Shown piece by piece: positions 61,121 to 64,000 of a DNA stretch of 64,000 bases. Each line of letters begins with the position of its first letter. The first letter of the stretch is position 1. The translations under genes were made by a program, and so were the position numbers. Source of the stretch: Embiotoca jacksoni (lineage: Eukaryota > Chordata > Actinopteri > Embiotocidae). The notes beneath the pieces were generated by a model, which worked only from the letters and a program-made list of their open reading frames with translations, did not search any database and was not told the origin of the DNA. Where the stretch lies: NCBI GenBank assembly GCA_022577435.1, contig JAKOON010000058.1:1705692-1769691 (forward strand), written 5' to 3'.

Positions 61121-63653
61121 TTAGTCGTCCTTGTTGGATCTGCTGCTGTGTCTCTGGTAGAAGAGCACGGTGAACAGCACCCACAGGTTCAGCAGGGTCA
61201 TCACGACGAACCGCACCAGAACTGTGACGAGCGGGAGACGTTATTACAACCGAGATGGCGAGACGGAAACAACCGAGTTGATGAAAAATGTTTTGGCGTG
61301 AATCGTCTCGGTAAAGTAGAGCTTTATTTATAAATACTGAATGAATACCGATCACTCAAAGATCTGCGGTTTAAAAGATGTACCACGAGAGATACGAGAT
61401 CAGTTTCATTCACGGCAGAAGATCGTGAGACATCAGCAGAAAATGGGATTCTTTATATTGAAAAAAATAAAAATAACTCATAAATCTAATCTCACTTCCT
61501 GTTTAAAACATTCATTTGGCTTCAAAGTTGGCAATTATTACCAACAGAATTTCCTCTTTTCAGCAGCCTGGTTCACGTTAACCTGAGTTTATGTGAAGAC
61601 AGGAATGACAGTCCCGACTGAGTACTTTCCTACGTTGTATAGAATGAGTTTGACTTTGATGCATAGACACATCACTGATCAGATCCAGGTGCTTAAAGTG
61701 GTCCGGAGGCCTCCGCTTGACGTGAACATTTCTTGTCAAAAAGTCACAAAGCTCATTTTAAAAGTAGACAGACCACAAATAAATGCAAAACAACAACAAC
61801 ATAATAATATGGCTGTGTTGTTTGTAGTCAAGCAGCCCTCTGATGAAATGTGAGTCTCTAAGCGCACACCAAGATTCCCCATAAAAACCACCAAAGAAAA
61901 TCCTCATGTGACACCATGATGGAAGTGACTTAGAAAACAAATCTTTTTCCTTCTGAAATGTTTACAGACTTCATTAAATATTCCTTATTTGTGATTCAGA
62001 CTGACTCACCCTGCATGTCTCCAGTTGTCACTGTGGTGGTGTAAATTCGCGCTGAAACAAAGAGGAAGCCGAGTTAATGACATCCTCATTATCCAACAGA
62101 GCGTCTGATATTTAATTTATGAGGCGTTGAATTGCTAATTGATTAAATTAGGAGCCGAGTAAATAGTATCATACATATTCAGGAACTGAAACGCAAACAG
62201 TACTTCAGGGAGGCGAGTTTATAAGCACTTAAAAACTGGTTGGATGGATTAAGTTTGTGAAGGATTTCTAAACACAAGTGTCAGACGGATTTACTCGGAG
62301 AATAGTACTGGACTTTTATTTGACCATTTGTGCATTTCTGGTATCACAGATCTGGATTACACTTTAGTTTTTTAGCTCCTTGCTTTGCTTTTTGTATTTA
62401 CTGTCGCTGCAAATCTTAGTGCCATTTTCAGCTGTTAAATCTGTAGAAAGCCACAGTTGGCTACTTTACCATGTGCACCAACAAACAGGAAAAGTAGGTG
62501 ATTGTAGTCAGTGAGCTTAAACAGCAGTTAGCAGCTGCAGAGGCAGATATTTTCCTTGTGAGACGGTGGAGACCAAAAACAGCTAAAAGCAAAACTTTGA
62601 TATGATAAGATTATACAGTGTGTCACTGTTGTGTTTACAGCTTGTTTTTGCTGCCTCAAAGTGGTCAGATTTAAATGATATCAGCATCTACTACATATAT
62701 CTGTTCTATTCCTTTTCCTAGTATAAGTGTTGGGTTGAGAAATGCAACACAGCCACTACAAAACAATTGAAAATGCTTTTTACACAATGAACTTCATTAT
62801 GATAAATCTCTCTGAAGTCCTTGAATTGAATTTGAACCAAAATGTAAAGGCGGAAAACACTGAGGACTACTTCGTTTCCACTCACCTATGCAGGTGTAGG
62901 TGGCCAAACCCCAGGAGAGGGCGCTAACCTGCCCCGCGTCCTTCGACCTCCACAGGCATTGCAGCTGGGCAAACTTACTGGCTGCACTGATGAAGGTGCA
63001 CAAACTCTGAGGAGACAGCGGAGGTCAGACAGACACATGCTGTCATAACATGACAGGTTGAACGCCACAATTAAGGTAAGAAAAAAGTTTCAAACACTTT
63101 ACGAAGCTTCCATTATCTTAAACTTTAAGGGGGGGGGGTCACTTGCAGGATCACTGTTCTCACCTGTTTCTATGGAAAATGCCTGAAGACATTTTCATCT
63201 CATTAAACAAAGAGAGCGTTTTGGCATTTATAAGGTCTGGGTATGTTTCTGAGGTACAGCAGGTGAAATGAGGTCTGGATAACTTTCTCCTCAAACCTCC
63301 GCCTCATTACTCCTGAATGATGACGTGCCACTTTTCTTTTTTTTTTTTCTTTTCTTACTCTGTCGCATATACTGTGACTTATGATTAATGTTTAACTGCT
63401 TTATTACCATGGCCAGATCTATGATCCACTTCTCCACCGTGAGGAGCTTCCAGCCGCCGACAAACCTGAACGCAGTACGTTAAGGCAGCAACACGAGACA
63501 CAAACAGGCAAACGGCTCATTGATTTTCTTTAACGTCAAGTGAACATGTTCCCATCCATCGATACTAGAAAGTGAAAGGATACAGCGCGGCGTAGACGAG
63601 GCTGTGCCGCAGGCGGCCGTTGTAGTGCAGAATCAGGAGCAGGAGAATGAAGT
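61121..63653 (-). CDS. slc66a3: Solute carrier family 66 member 3 (PQ-loop protein), C-terminal part
   Basis: Minus-strand exons in transcript order: 63584-63653, 63408-63465, 62886-63006, 62010-62051, 61121-61221. All have GT-AG junctions in phase and end in TAA at 61121-61123. They encode about 130 residues starting within D-FILLLLILHYNGRLRHSL, then GGWKLLTVEKWIIDLAM, SLCTFISAASKFAQLQCLW, SALSWGLATYTCI, and VRFVVMTLLNLWVLFTVL. These align with human SLC66A3/PQLC3 (EKWIIDLAM region, CTFISAASKFAQLQCLW, ALTWSLSSYTC). It is a seven-helix MtN3/PQ-loop membrane protein whose substrate I do not know. The second PQ motif is degenerate (AQ), as in human. The first PQ loop and start codon lie beyond 64000. 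The tail KDD is hydrophilic. Confidence 0.94.
61222..62009 (-). other. slc66a3 intron (before last exon)
   Basis: AT-rich intron without recognised repeats or exons. Confidence 0.65.
62330..62650. repeat. Teleost interspersed repeat in slc66a3 intron
   Basis: Contains AAGCCACAGTTGGCTAC, AACAGCAGTTAGCAGCTGCA, GAGGCAGATATTTTCCTTGT and GGTGGAGACCAAAAACAGCT. The ordered AGCAGCTG / CAGATATTT / GTGGAGACCAAAAACAG words are typical of a dispersed teleost repeat. Non-coding, edges approximate. Confidence 0.55.
63007..63407 (-). other. slc66a3 intron
   Basis: Short intron with a G run (63130-63138) and a T-rich stretch near 63341. No exon or repeat recognised. Confidence 0.65.
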
Positions 63654-64000
63654 CTGAGGACGCAGGGCGGTGTTAGATCTGGTCCCACTTAGGACTGTGT
63701 TTGACTTTCATTTCATTTCCCTGATACACCGTCGCTTCAGGAAGTATTCAGACCCCCTCGCTTTCTGAGTAGCTATCAAAGTTATAAAATACGTAAAAAA
63801 CGGCCAACAACAGCAGTCAAATTTAAGATTTGATATTAATGCACGATTAATAATCTAACAACATATTAAGTTGCTGTTTCTCTGCATTGAGTACTTTTAA
63901 TATTAAGCTGAATATTTAAAATACATTTTCCTGCTTAAGCTTGCAGGCAAGTTAGTGTGATTGAAGAGAGGAGCACGAGGCATTAACACCGAATGATCAA
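63654..64000 (-). other. slc66a3 intron sequence to the window edge
   Basis: No further slc66a3 exon is recognisable here, so the exons for the first PQ loop lie outside. It includes a Tc1-like terminal fragment at about 63725-63790. Confidence 0.6.
63725..63790. mobile_element. Tc1-like transposon terminal fragment
   Basis: TACACCGTCGCTTCAGGAAG followed by TATTCAGACCCCCTCGCTTT resembles the end of teleost Tc1-like elements, whose terminal repeat carries GGAAAGTATTCAGACCCCTT. No second end or transposase remnant is visible before the window ends. Confidence 0.55.

Noticed and set aside
1..64000. tRNA, rRNA, snRNA, CRISPR, operon-like or viral elements
   Set aside because: No cloverleaf genes, spaced direct repeats, retroviral gene remnants or bacterial signals were recognised on either strand. 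A covariance-model and repeat-library search would be needed to exclude small or decayed ones.

Overview
The window is nuclear DNA from a ray-finned (teleost) fish. The genes have many short exons with GT-AG introns, the intergenic DNA is rich in CA/GT microsatellites, and several intronic stretches match repeat families I know from teleost genomes. I cannot name the species. There are no bacterial features, CRISPR arrays or recognisable RNA genes.

Layout: (1) About 1-16.3 kb, plus strand: the 3' half of sobp (sine oculis-binding protein homolog). One short coding exon lies at 1365-1460 and the long last coding exon at 7694-9751. A probable spliced 3' untranslated region runs to poly(A) signals near 16.1-16.3 kb. 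(2) 16.3-20.2 kb: intergenic DNA holding one hAT-like non-autonomous element. (3) About 20.2-60.7 kb, plus strand: a complete rock2 (Rho-associated kinase 2) gene. I placed 32 coding exons joining in frame into a 1377-residue protein with kinase, coiled coil, Rho-binding, and PH split by C1. The first intron is 16.6 kb and contains a GC-rich, CpG-dense island that could be an internal promoter. (4) 60.8-64 kb, minus strand: the last five coding exons of slc66a3 (PQLC3), whose 5' end lies beyond the window.

rock2 and slc66a3 converge tail to tail, with poly(A) signals only about 150 bp apart. In human the same pair is adjacent and convergent on 2p25, while SOBP is on 6q21, so the sobp side is a fish-lineage arrangement. 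The three genes share no pathway: sobp is a nuclear SUMO-binding cofactor, rock2 a cytoskeletal kinase, and slc66a3 a membrane protein. The linkage is probably chromosomal history, not function.

The most useful observations are: the last serine codon and stop of rock2 appear to be split by a 2.2 kb intron; the intron 1 island; a decayed mariner transposon with both inverted repeats inside the kinase-domain part of rock2; and four copies of one short repeat family. I found no convincing undescribed biological system.
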